A stretch of 64,000 nucleotides of DNA, taken from positions 310,001 to 374,000 of the forward strand of contig DATMPC010000058.1 of the NCBI GenBank assembly GCA_035567895.1, written 5' to 3'. The notes below the pieces were generated by a model. That model was not told the origin of the DNA and did no database searches. It saw only the letters and a list, made by a program, of their open reading frames with translations. Below are positions 17,061 through 25,261 of the stretch, piece after piece (position 1 is the stretch's first letter; every line of letters begins with the position of its first letter). The position numbers were made by a program, and so were the translations under genes. The stretch comes from Terriglobales bacterium (GTDB lineage Bacteria; Acidobacteriota; Terriglobia; Terriglobales; Acidobacteriaceae).

Positions 17061-17261
17061 GTCCAACAAATTTTCGAGGGGCGCTCAAGCCGCCCCCTCG
17101 TGCTCCCCCGGCCTTTTCTTCAAATTCGCTCCTTCCAGCTACGAGCGCGTAACTGTGATCCGAATTGGGAAATCGTCAGCCGAGCTGTGAGGAGCTGGGG
17201 GAGGAGCCCCGCGAACGAAATGTAATGCTCTCGGCACACCATTTCTGCGAAAATACACAGC

Positions 17262-18080
17262 ATGGCCGATCAACATTTGAGTCTTTTGAGCGGAGAAGAG
17301 ATCAAGTCAAATGGACTCGTGGAGGAAAGTGACGAAAAGCTCTTTCGCGCCTCGACGTATGATTTGTCTGTCGGAGACATCGTCCCGGCCGAAGCCGAGA
17401 TAACCGAAAACTCAAAGTATTCTCTTCCTCCAGGCGGGATCGTCCGAGTCGTATCAAGAGAGATTTTGAGGCTGCCTGAAACGATTACGGGACACGTTTT
17501 GTTGAAAAACGAACTCTGCACAAGAGGAGTCCTCGCGATCAACATCGGCGTCGTTGACCCCGGCTTCATTGGCCCCATTTCTAGTACTCTGATTAATTTT
17601 GGTCGGGGGAATTTTGTGGTCGAGAAAGGGACGCCGTTCCTGCGCGTTAGCTTTCACCGTTGTCCCGCATCTCCTAAAGCAAAGGCTTCGCAGAAGTATG
17701 ATCGGGAAGGCTACCTTAAACGCGTTAGGCAAGAAGTACTCGCATACTCGGGTCCGACCTTTCTAAGCATGGACGCTACGGCGGCGAAAGCCGCAGAGAC
17801 GGCCTTTGGCAGATTCAAGAATGGCCTGATTATTTGGGCTTCTTTGGCGGCTATTGTACTTGCGCTGTTGGCGATATTTGCTCCATTGGGCGCCTCTAAT
17901 GTGGACAAGTACTTTGCAGCTCGCGAACAACATGACCGTCAGCTGGAACAAGCAATCGAGAAGAAGCTCGAAGAACGTTACGAAACTCGCCTCAAGGCGC
18001 TTTCTGACGAGGTTGCAGACCTTAAACGAACGAACACCGACAAATCGGGGCGGAAGAACGCGTCGACGGGAAAACAATAA
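17262..18080 (+). CDS. Membrane-anchored dUTPase/dCTP-deaminase-fold protein
   Basis: The first 170 of 272 residues resemble the trimeric dUTPase/Dcd fold: RASTYDLSVGD (about residues 28-38), LLKNELCTRG (about 81-90) and INIGVVDPGF (93-102, D99), then ISSTLINFG. In Dcd the residue at the T109 position is the catalytic glutamate (LEFYN in E. coli), and the usual SRSS motif is also altered. D99 fits the dUTPase GVID motif. A single transmembrane helix (about 188-210, LIIWASLAAIVLALLAIF) and a charged coiled coil (about 220-265) follow. dCTP deaminases deplete dCTP in anti-phage defence, but here activity is doubtful and ligand binding or sensing is possible. The next gene, 5 bases on, is a cytidine/dCMP deaminase-like enzyme. 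Confidence 0.7.
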   Translation: MADQHLSLLSGEEIKSNGLVEESDEKLFRASTYDLSVGDIVPAEAEITENSKYSLPPGGIVRVVSREILRLPETITGHVLLKNELCTRGVLAINIGVVDPGFIGPISSTLINFGRGNFVVEKGTPFLRVSFHRCPASPKAKASQKYDREGYLKRVRQEVLAYSGPTFLSMDATAAKAAETAFGRFKNGLIIWASLAAIVLALLAIFAPLGASNVDKYFAAREQHDRQLEQAIEKKLEERYETRLKALSDEVADLKRTNTDKSGRKNASTGKQ

Positions 18081-18085
18081 CGGCT

Positions 18086-18577
18086 ATGGAATCGAGTGAC
18101 CACAAAGCATTCATGGCAATGGCGAACAACGTCGCGCGGAGGTCAAATTGTATTCGTCGCGCAGTTGGGGCATTAATAGTACGGCAGGGTCAGGTCGTAG
18201 CGGACGGCTGGAATGGTGTCGCGGTTACTCACAGGAATTGCCGCGAGGCGTGCTGTCCTCGCTGTATCAACGGCGGAGATACGGGTAGCGGCTACGAAAC
18301 CTGCATCTGCATTCACGCCGAACAACGCGCCATTGCTGACGCGGCAAGACGGGGAGTGAGTACAAAGGATTCTATACTCTATGTGAATCTTCGTCCCTGC
18401 CTTCAGTGCTTGGCGATCGCTAAGGCGGCTGGCGTGCGCGAGATCTTCTACAGCGGAGAGGACTGGAGCTATCCTACCGAAATCGAAAGAGTCTATCGCA
18501 CTCTTTCAGACCAATTCGATTCCTTCAGGCGTATTGCTGAACTCCAAGGGTCACAATTAGCGGGCAGTTTAGGATGA
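18086..18577 (+). CDS. Cytidine/deoxycytidylate deaminase family protein
   Basis: This 163-residue protein has the zinc-dependent deaminase signature: H77-A78-E79 in ICIHAEQRAI and P104-C105-L-Q-C108 in RPCLQC. H77, C105 and C108 should bind zinc and E79 should act as proton shuttle. An extra cysteine-rich insert (CREACCPRC, about residues 53-61) precedes the HAE motif, as in ComEB/dCMP deaminases. The likely reaction is dCMP to dUMP. It follows the dUTPase-fold gene by 5 bases, so the pair may handle pyrimidine deoxynucleotides together. In an island next to restriction genes a nucleotide-depletion role is possible, but ordinary metabolism cannot be excluded. Confidence 0.85.
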   Translation: MESSDHKAFMAMANNVARRSNCIRRAVGALIVRQGQVVADGWNGVAVTHRNCREACCPRCINGGDTGSGYETCICIHAEQRAIADAARRGVSTKDSILYVNLRPCLQCLAIAKAAGVREIFYSGEDWSYPTEIERVYRTLSDQFDSFRRIAELQGSQLAGSLG

Positions 18578-18883
18578 CGAGAGTGCCATTTCGCACGTCA
18601 GAGTGCGCGCCGCCTGCTCAGGGAAGACCTTTTCCTCTGTCCGATCACTGTCCAATAATGCTTTCTCAGGGCTCCGAAACCGTTTTTAGACGCCGTCTGT
18701 GCCGTTCATTCTCATTAACTTACGGTTTCAATCACCACTGTCACGGCAGAGGCCGCGGGTTCGAGTCCCGTCGTCCCCGCCATATGCTTCAAGCATTTGC
18801 AAAGAATTGGTAATTTCCTTCATTGTCCAATTTGCTCCGCCTAGGCCAGTGCCTTGCTTCTCCGAAGCACCCGATCCACGTTG
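18578..18883. other. Intergenic region holding the island edge
   Basis: This 306-bp stretch separates the deaminase from the minus-strand TPR gene. It contains the tRNA-Asp fragment and no convincing gene. The sequence left of 18738 shows no tRNA 5' half, so the fragment is not a complete tRNA. Confidence 0.7.
18738..18782 (+). pseudogene. 3' fragment of a tRNA-Asp gene, probable attR
   Basis: The fragment begins in the anticodon loop (CTGTCAC, anticodon GTC) and continues through the 3' anticodon stem GGCAG and variable loop AGGCC. The T-arm follows (GCGGG/CCCGT with loop TTCGAGT), then the acceptor 3' strand CGTCCCC, discriminator G and encoded CCA. It matches the bacterial tRNA-Asp layout, while the acceptor 5' strand, D-arm and 5' anticodon stem are absent upstream. 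Integrative elements that insert in tRNA 3' ends leave exactly such a fragment at one junction. Its orientation places the intact tRNA-Asp left of the window. Confidence 0.85.
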
Positions 18884-20065
18884 CTAACGAGGTTCCGCTC
18901 TTTCTTCTTCTGCAGTTTCGACGCCTATATGGTGGTAGAGCTCCTGCAACTTCTCTTGCATGTTCTTGTATTTCTTGTACTGCTCAATTTCCTTTTGGGC
19001 ATCGGCAGTACGCCCGAGCTGCCGGTAAACGGTACTCAATCGGAAATGAGCGACAGCGCTGGTGGGATCCAGCTGTATGGCGTGAAGGAGGAGGATTTCC
19101 GCCTTCTTGGAATTTTGCATCGCCATCGCTACCTTTGCAGCCCCGATACTTGCTTCAGGATCGTTCGGCTCTAGCTGGAGTGCTTTTGAGAACCGCTGGT
19201 TCGCCTCGTCGAGCTTATTTCCCAGCAGGGAGATCTCGCCCAACCTGCACAACGCCTGCTCGTCCTCTGGGTTCACCTGCAAGGCTGCCTTGTATTCCGA
19301 CTCAGCTTCCGCCTCGTTCTTCGAGCCGGAGGTTTTGAGCAGGTCTCCCAGCTCAAAATGCAGGCCGGGAAGCTGGGGATTGATCTTCAGCGCAGCGCGA
19401 TAGTGCTCGATGGCTTGTGGTGTATCTCCCCGCTTTGCGAATTCGTGGGCCATAGCCTGGTGAGTGCGGGCGGAGTTGGGCGCAACGATGGTGAGACTGA
19501 GAATGGATTCATCTGCCAGGTCGGAGTACACCCGGTAAGCGCTATACAGTATGGCTTCATCCGTGGGACGCAAATCCCGAAGAACTCTGATTACAGCGCC
19601 TGCCTTATCGAGCTCTCGGCTTGCAGAGTAGATCTCGATGAGCTCCATTCCCGTTTCGACCCGGATGTTTTCTTCGGCTACCTTGGGAAATGATTTTTCG
19701 AGATTGAGGCGGGCGCGTTCGACGTTTCCGGTTCGTTTCTCAGCGATTCCCAGTAGCGCCTGTATCTTCCAGATGGTTGGGCGCTGGTCTAAGGCTTTTT
19801 GCAGCTCGGGAATCGCATCGGCATACTTTTGCTCGAAGAAAAGTACGACACCCAGGTTGCCACGGCTTTCTGCGTCTCGAGGATTGAGGGCAAGAATAGA
19901 ACGAAATTCCGAAGCGGCTAGGTCCAGCTTCTTCTCTTTCAGATATTCCGCAGCGAGATGTTTGTGTTCTTCAATTTGCTGCTGGGCATTCGGTTTGGAC
20001 TGCGCCGAGCTAAGCGATGCTGCAGCAAGCATCGCGCAGAAAAGCGTGACAACTTCTTTTCTCAT
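18884..20065 (-). CDS. Exported tetratricopeptide repeat protein
   Basis: This 393-residue protein begins with a signal peptide (MRKEVVTLFCAMLAAASLSSAQ) and then consists almost entirely of TPR units from about residue 25 to 375, for example ALNPRDAESRGNLGVVLF and KINPQLPGLHFELGDLL. TPR arrays are alpha-helical scaffolds for protein contacts. It lies 102 bases downstream of the Oar-like receptor on the same strand, separated from it by a strong hairpin, so cotranscription is only partial if any. No catalytic domain is present. Confidence 0.88.
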   Translation of the reverse strand: MRKEVVTLFCAMLAAASLSSAQSKPNAQQQIEEHKHLAAEYLKEKKLDLAASEFRSILALNPRDAESRGNLGVVLFFEQKYADAIPELQKALDQRPTIWKIQALLGIAEKRTGNVERARLNLEKSFPKVAEENIRVETGMELIEIYSASRELDKAGAVIRVLRDLRPTDEAILYSAYRVYSDLADESILSLTIVAPNSARTHQAMAHEFAKRGDTPQAIEHYRAALKINPQLPGLHFELGDLLKTSGSKNEAEAESEYKAALQVNPEDEQALCRLGEISLLGNKLDEANQRFSKALQLEPNDPEASIGAAKVAMAMQNSKKAEILLLHAIQLDPTSAVAHFRLSTVYRQLGRTADAQKEIEQYKKYKNMQEKLQELYHHIGVETAEEERAEPR

Positions 20066-20109
20066 TGCAAGATTGTACGTCTGTCATCGGGGGCTTCAGC
20101 CTATCGAGA

Positions 20110-20150
20110 GCGAGAAGAGGACGTCCGGATGGGGCGTCCGTCCTCTTCTC
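20110..20150 (-). terminator. Hairpin between receptor and TPR gene
   Basis: A perfect 13-bp inverted repeat (CGAGAAGAGGACG at 20110-20122 and its complement at 20138-20150) with a 15-base loop lies 18 bases after the receptor stop. No clear T-run follows on the minus strand, so it may be a terminator or an mRNA-stabilising hairpin. Confidence 0.55.
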
Positions 20151-20167
20151 GTCTCACGCGTGCTGCG

Positions 20168-23100
20168 TCAGAAGGTTACTTTTAGACTAAGTTGGCCGCT
20201 GCGAGGAGCCACCGCCACGCCGTTGCCCTGGGTTGCGTTGTTGATTTGTCCAAAGTTCGCGCCTCCTAAGGAGTTGCCCGGGCGGTTGAGACTCGGATGG
20301 TTCAATGCGTTCACCCAGTCTGACCGGAATTCCATGCGGACGCGCTCTGTGACTGTGAAGGCTTTAGCAATCGACAGATTAACAACAGACAGCCGTGGTC
20401 CGATGAGTGAGTTTCTGCGCTCGTTCCCAAAAGCGAACTGTCCGCCAGACGCTGCAGGGACAAAGGCCGCAGTGTTGAACCATTGGCTGGGGCCTGGATC
20501 GCTGACTCCGGTGGGTCCCACAACATTTGGGAACCAGCTGCAGCCGTTACCGCATCCAGTGTAAGTTGAGTTGAGGTTGTTGCTGGTGGTAACGGTGTAA
20601 GGATTACCGCTCTGGGTGATAAAAGTTCCCGCCAAACGCCATCCGCCTGCGAATTCGCTTACCAGCTTATTACTGTTGAGATACGTCTTTCCTTTTCCGA
20701 AAGGCAACTCGTAAGAGGCATATCCCTTGAAGGCATTGCGGATGTCGAAGTTGGAGTTACCGTAATTGGCGCCGGGATTGTTCCCGATTTGCCAAACCTG
20801 GGTTCCGCCGCGATTGCCCCATCCAGACGAATCCTGCTCATCTTGCATGTGAGACCAAACGTAGTTGACATTGAAAGTTAAACCAGTCGCATAGCGCTTG
20901 GTGAGCTGAAGTTGCATCGCGTTGTAATTCGAGATGGCTTTGTAAAGATTTCCGCTCAGGTTCCCGAAGGCCGGAAACGGACGATCAGCCTGAACGAACT
21001 TGTTATTGGCTATGCTATCGGCCAAGCCGGTTGCACTGGTTATTTGGTTAAGGTCGGTTGGGTATTGCAGATTCGTGGCATGACTCCCGACATACGCGAT
21101 CTCTGCCATGTAACTCTGTGCGAACTGGTGCTCTATGCTCAACTGCCACTCGTTGATTCTCCCCGGGTCAGTGTTATAAGGCATGTAAGGGACGCTGTTG
21201 CTAGGGGATGTCACGTTGATGTAATTCGCGACAGTCTTCGCCTTCGGTGAACCCACGGTGTAATTCAGCACAGAAGCAGCAGTGGCGGCAGACGCTGATA
21301 GAGATATCAATGGATTGGAACCTGTTCCACTATTCACATCCGACGCATTTCCCGTACTGGTTCCGAGTGATCCAAAGCCGATGCCGTTTCCATAAGTATC
21401 CTGGCTGAAGTTATACGAGTACATGCCAAAACCGCCTCTGACGACGGTATTGTTCATCACCTGCCAGGCAAAGCCGACGCGCGGCAGGAAGATGTCCCAA
21501 ATCGGTTTCTGCAGGGAATCACGGCCGTTACCGTCTGTAGCAAACCATATCCCTCCTGGTTGTCCATTCAAGCTGCCGCAAGGCTTGCCGTTCGTGTCGA
21601 CGGTGCAACTCAGTGTCAGATTCGGATCAAACCCGCCCAAGGCGCCGTGGGTCTCATGGAATCCGGTCGTTCCTACGTAGCGCAGGCCAAGGTTTAACGT
21701 AAGGTTAGAGCGGAGCTTGAAGTCATCTTGAACGAAGAATTGCGGACTCTTCAGTCGATTGTAAGACGTCGACTGATTGGTCGCGCTCCATTTTTGGGCG
21801 TCCCCAAGCAGAAAGTCGGCAAGTCCGGTGCCAGTTGTTGCAGCTTGGCCATTCTGCGCCGTGTAGTTTCCGGTGAATGTAAAATTGCCAGACTGCAGGT
21901 TTCCCCAAGGGGTTGTGTTGCCCTGACCCATAAGTACTTCCCCGCCGAAGTGCAGGACGTGGCGACCGTGGATCATCGTGAAGACGTCCGACGGATCATA
22001 GAGGTGCTCGATATAAATGGCGTTCGTACCCGGTTGTACCGTCGAGCAGCAGAAACCGTTTCCGTTGATGGTGATCGTCGGTAAGATGTCGGCCTTTGCA
22101 TATTGCAGACCGAGCTGGCCGGCCGCGTCGAAGCCCTTGCTTTGAGGAACGAACCAATTCCCTTGCTTGGTATAGGCCATGCGAAATTCGTTTACCTTGG
22201 TCGGGCTGATCGTCCAAGTCTCCGTCGCTTGCACGTTGTAACCGTCTATGTCCCCAGAGAAGCAATTGATCGGGCAGGCAAATGGCCCACCCTTATTAAA
22301 CGCTGGGTTGTCCTTCTGGCTCATGGAGAAACTCACGCGGTGTTTCTGAGCAACGTCGTAATCGATGCGACCAAAAAACCTGAGGTTCGGATTGGGATTC
22401 GGCAGGACTGTGGAAAAGTTATTACTAAAGGCTCCGGCGGCGCCTGCGTTAGGCGCGGGATAGAGGTTAAGAATCTTTGCCGCGACAGGATCAATGCGGT
22501 TGCCCGGAATCGCATTCACACCGGCAAGGCTTCCGGTATTTTCCTGGGCGAATGAGGTCCGAGTACACCCTGGCGTTGAACAGCTAGTCGGATCATAGAG
22601 CGTTGGCAGGCCCGTAAAGTCAAGGGCTCCAGGATGCGCAGCGCCCTTACCTATCTCCGCCAGCGCAGGGGTATTTCCCAGCGTCGCTGCTGCGTTGCCA
22701 TTGCTATAGATCTTGTCGACGACAAAGAATACAAACGCCTTGTTCTTGATGATCGGTCCACCGATTGAGCCGCCGTACTCGTGGTAGCGCACCTTCCCAA
22801 CCTTTTGAGGAGTAAAGCCGCCACTGCTGTTCGGAATGCCAAAATGGGGACGGGCATTCAGAATGTCATTCTGCCAGTATTCGTAACCGGAGCCGTGCCA
22901 AGTGTTGGTTCCACCTTTGGTGATCTGGTTGAACACTGCGCCGCCGATACCATACTCTGCCGAGAACGAAGAGGTCGTGACCTGGACTTCCTGGACAGCC
23001 TCGAACAGCGTGTTGTCAACGTTATTGCTCACAGGTAACTGAACCACACCTCCATCCTGCAGGTAATTGGCGTAGTTCGGCAGGTTGCCGTTAATAGAGA

Positions 23101-23668
23101 CCGCATCGCCTGCGTTGTAAGCGCCGCTTCCTTCAGAGACGGGTTGAGACGGTGCGCTGGAAGCTCCGGGAAGAAAGATATTGAAGTTGGCCCAATCATT
23201 GCCAGTAATGCCGGCGCCGATCTGCGGGAGCTCGCCGATAGTCTTCGCCTCAAGGATCGCGCCCTGCTTCGAGGTTTCAGTCTCCAGAAGTGGCGCGCCC
23301 TCTGCCGTAACATTCACTGTTTCGGTTGCCTGACCGATTTCCAATGCGGCATTCTCGGTGATTACGTTGACCTGAACAAGCACCGGGCCCTGCACAAGCC
23401 TCTTGAACCCATTTGCGGTGAAAGCAATGTTATAGGTGCCGGTGGGCGTCGAAACAGTGTCATAGAGCCCTTGCCCGTTGGTGACGAAGGTCTTCACCTC
23501 TCCCGTTTCGATATTCGTTAGCGTAACCGTGGCTCCTGGAAGAGCTGCACCCGATGAATCGGTTACCAGGCCGCGAACTTCGCCAGTATTTCGGCTCTGT
23601 GCCATTACGAATGTGACGGTGACGAGTAGAAGACTGAAGACGAGGATGCAGCGAATGAAACTCTTCAT
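20168..23668 (-). CDS. Oar-like TonB-dependent receptor, carboxypeptidase-regulatory domain
   Basis: This 1166-residue protein starts with a signal peptide (MKSFIRCILVFSLLLVTVTFVMAQ) preceded by GGAGGAACTCC. A carboxypeptidase-regulatory-like beta-sandwich follows (about residues 28-110; GEVRGLVTDSSGAALPGATV), then a plug-like region (about 130-260; GNDWANFNIF, GGAVFNQITKGGTN) and a long beta-barrel ending in SLKVTF with a terminal phenylalanine, as in outer-membrane barrels. Oar-like receptors are a large family in Acidobacteriota, thought to import or bind large substrates. It diverges from a LacI regulator, with a secreted glycan-active enzyme beyond, so a polysaccharide substrate is plausible. 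No classic TonB box was identified by eye. Confidence 0.9.
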   Translation of the reverse strand: MKSFIRCILVFSLLLVTVTFVMAQSRNTGEVRGLVTDSSGAALPGATVTLTNIETGEVKTFVTNGQGLYDTVSTPTGTYNIAFTANGFKRLVQGPVLVQVNVITENAALEIGQATETVNVTAEGAPLLETETSKQGAILEAKTIGELPQIGAGITGNDWANFNIFLPGASSAPSQPVSEGSGAYNAGDAVSINGNLPNYANYLQDGGVVQLPVSNNVDNTLFEAVQEVQVTTSSFSAEYGIGGAVFNQITKGGTNTWHGSGYEYWQNDILNARPHFGIPNSSGGFTPQKVGKVRYHEYGGSIGGPIIKNKAFVFFVVDKIYSNGNAAATLGNTPALAEIGKGAAHPGALDFTGLPTLYDPTSCSTPGCTRTSFAQENTGSLAGVNAIPGNRIDPVAAKILNLYPAPNAGAAGAFSNNFSTVLPNPNPNLRFFGRIDYDVAQKHRVSFSMSQKDNPAFNKGGPFACPINCFSGDIDGYNVQATETWTISPTKVNEFRMAYTKQGNWFVPQSKGFDAAGQLGLQYAKADILPTITINGNGFCCSTVQPGTNAIYIEHLYDPSDVFTMIHGRHVLHFGGEVLMGQGNTTPWGNLQSGNFTFTGNYTAQNGQAATTGTGLADFLLGDAQKWSATNQSTSYNRLKSPQFFVQDDFKLRSNLTLNLGLRYVGTTGFHETHGALGGFDPNLTLSCTVDTNGKPCGSLNGQPGGIWFATDGNGRDSLQKPIWDIFLPRVGFAWQVMNNTVVRGGFGMYSYNFSQDTYGNGIGFGSLGTSTGNASDVNSGTGSNPLISLSASAATAASVLNYTVGSPKAKTVANYINVTSPSNSVPYMPYNTDPGRINEWQLSIEHQFAQSYMAEIAYVGSHATNLQYPTDLNQITSATGLADSIANNKFVQADRPFPAFGNLSGNLYKAISNYNAMQLQLTKRYATGLTFNVNYVWSHMQDEQDSSGWGNRGGTQVWQIGNNPGANYGNSNFDIRNAFKGYASYELPFGKGKTYLNSNKLVSEFAGGWRLAGTFITQSGNPYTVTTSNNLNSTYTGCGNGCSWFPNVVGPTGVSDPGPSQWFNTAAFVPAASGGQFAFGNERRNSLIGPRLSVVNLSIAKAFTVTERVRMEFRSDWVNALNHPSLNRPGNSLGGANFGQINNATQGNGVAVAPRSGQLSLKVTF

Positions 23669-23779
23669 GGAGTTCCTCCATTAGAGGCGTTGCGGGTCAT
23701 GACAGAGACCAGCTTGCCGATTAGCGGTTTCGTTCTTACGTCGCTAAGTTGCACGGACGAATGCGGGGGGACAGCTACT

Positions 23780-23790
23780 ATATCGATTTT
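23780..23790. promoter_or_regulatory. Candidate LacI-family operator 1
   Basis: ATATCGATTTT shares the ATATCGAT core and the central CG with the second site 88 bases away. LacI-family regulators commonly recognise short palindromes with a central CG. It sits 112 bases upstream of the receptor start. Confidence 0.4.
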
Positions 23791-23866
23791 GTACAGGTAT
23801 TCTCGGGCCGGGTCATCCCGGCGTGGGCAACATTAAGCTGCCGGTAAAATCGTTGTCAAGCCTAAA

Positions 23867-23878
23867 AATATCGATATT
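23867..23878. promoter_or_regulatory. Candidate LacI-family operator 2
   Basis: AATATCGATATT is a perfect 12-bp palindrome with a central CG, the typical shape of a LacI-family site, 133 bases upstream of the LacI start. Binding is inferred from shape and position only. Confidence 0.5.
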
Positions 23879-24010
23879 CTAGAGCGCTCGATGGTTTTTA
23901 CTTTTGCCATCGTCGGCGGATGCGTTCGCTGATATAACGGACCTGCACGAACAGCGCATCTCCCCAAAATTAAGCGGTTCTCGAAATCAGAAACGTGTAG
24001 CTTTTACTCG

Positions 24011-25135
24011 ATGCCACGGCGAAGTAGTGACCCGACAATTCCGACGCTGAAGTCGGTTGCAGAGCGCGCCGGGGTTACGGCCAGCACTGTCTCGGCCGTG
24101 CTGAACGATTCGGCGGCGGCGCGGTCGGTTCCCGATCGAACTAAAAACAGGATCCTGGCGGCTGCACGCGCGCTGAATTACCGGCCGAACTTCCTGGCGC
24201 GCTCTCTACGTGTCCAACGCAGCTACACCATTGGCCTGATTCTGCAAGAGATTGGCGATGCGTATGGTTCCGTGATCGTCAGTGGCATGGAGCGATACCT
24301 CCGCCAACAGAACTATTTCTTTCTTACGGTCGCCCACCGGCGCGATAAGGACTTACTCGCTACATACTCGGCCATGCTGCGCGAGCGAGGAGTCGAAGGC
24401 TTCATCACCGTCGATACTGCCTTGACTGAGGAGCAGAGCTTGCCCACGGTCGCCGTCGGTGGGCACCGGCGGCTCAAGGGAGTCACCAACATCGTGCTCG
24501 ACCATCGTCTTGCCGCGGAGTTGGCGCTGCGACATCTCGTGGATCTCGGACATCGCGAGATCGCTTTCATGCGAGGCGCGAAGGAAAGTGTTGACGCTGA
24601 TACTCGCTGGAATTCAATCTGCGAAGAAGCCGATAAGCTGGGGATCCGGATGCGGCGCGAACTGATTCTCCAACTCAAGGGAGGCGATCCTACTCCCAAT
24701 CTGGGGTATCCATTTGCCAAGCAGCTTTTGGCGCGCAAGCAACCCTTCACCGCGTTGTTTGCTTACAACGACATTTCCGCAATCGGCGCCATTGTGGCCC
24801 TCCAGGAACATGGAATCCGCGTGCCCGAAGACGTGTCGGTCGTCGGCTTTGATGATATCCAGGGTGCGGCCTACATCAATCCTCCGCTCACCACCGTCAA
24901 GCAGCCTCTGCAGTACATGGGGGAAATGGCGGCGCGAACACTGATCGACAGGCTGGAAGGCCGCATGAATGATGTCGCAGAAATCACGATTGAACCCGAG
25001 CTGATGGTGCGTCGATCTACCGCAGGCTGCGCCGGCCAGTCAGTTCTATCGATGCAGCAGTCGAAGACTTCCTCGAACCCGCGGCAATCAGAGTCGAAGC
25101 TAGCCATCATTCATAAGCTCGATGCAACGTCGTGA
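24011..25135 (+). CDS. LacI family transcriptional regulator
   Basis: This 374-residue protein has an N-terminal LacI helix-turn-helix (TLKSVAERAGVTASTVSAVL, about residues 11-30) with the hinge region ALNYRPNFLARSLR (about 53-66). A periplasmic-binding-protein-like sensor domain follows (about 70-340), including DLGHREIAFMRG, ALFAYNDISAIGA and VSVVGFDDI. Such regulators bind a sugar or other small ligand and release or grip paired operators. It is transcribed away from the Oar-like receptor and towards the beta-helix enzyme, so it probably controls both. The last 35 residues are a low-complexity tail. No effector can be named from sequence. Confidence 0.95.
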   Translation: MPRRSSDPTIPTLKSVAERAGVTASTVSAVLNDSAAARSVPDRTKNRILAAARALNYRPNFLARSLRVQRSYTIGLILQEIGDAYGSVIVSGMERYLRQQNYFFLTVAHRRDKDLLATYSAMLRERGVEGFITVDTALTEEQSLPTVAVGGHRRLKGVTNIVLDHRLAAELALRHLVDLGHREIAFMRGAKESVDADTRWNSICEEADKLGIRMRRELILQLKGGDPTPNLGYPFAKQLLARKQPFTALFAYNDISAIGAIVALQEHGIRVPEDVSVVGFDDIQGAAYINPPLTTVKQPLQYMGEMAARTLIDRLEGRMNDVAEITIEPELMVRRSTAGCAGQSVLSMQQSKTSSNPRQSESKLAIIHKLDATS

Positions 25136-25261
25136 AGGTTTCCACTTCTTCTCTGCCACAGCAGACTTTGGTTGTGTCCCACATGGCAATCACAGGCGAG
25201 GGCGCTGTGTCACGAACCTACTGATTTGAGACAAGGACCAACAATTCCCTTCCCGATTCCA

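Larger units (their letters stand above)
23669..24010. promoter_or_regulatory. Divergent promoter region between receptor and LacI regulator
   Basis: This 342-bp region serves the leftward receptor and the rightward LacI gene. It holds two candidate operators with the core ATATCGAT (listed separately). No small gene is evident. Confidence 0.6.

Noticed and set aside
18650-18782. A complete tRNA-Asp gene
   Set aside because: The acceptor 5' strand, D-arm and 5' anticodon stem are missing; only the 3' fragment is present.
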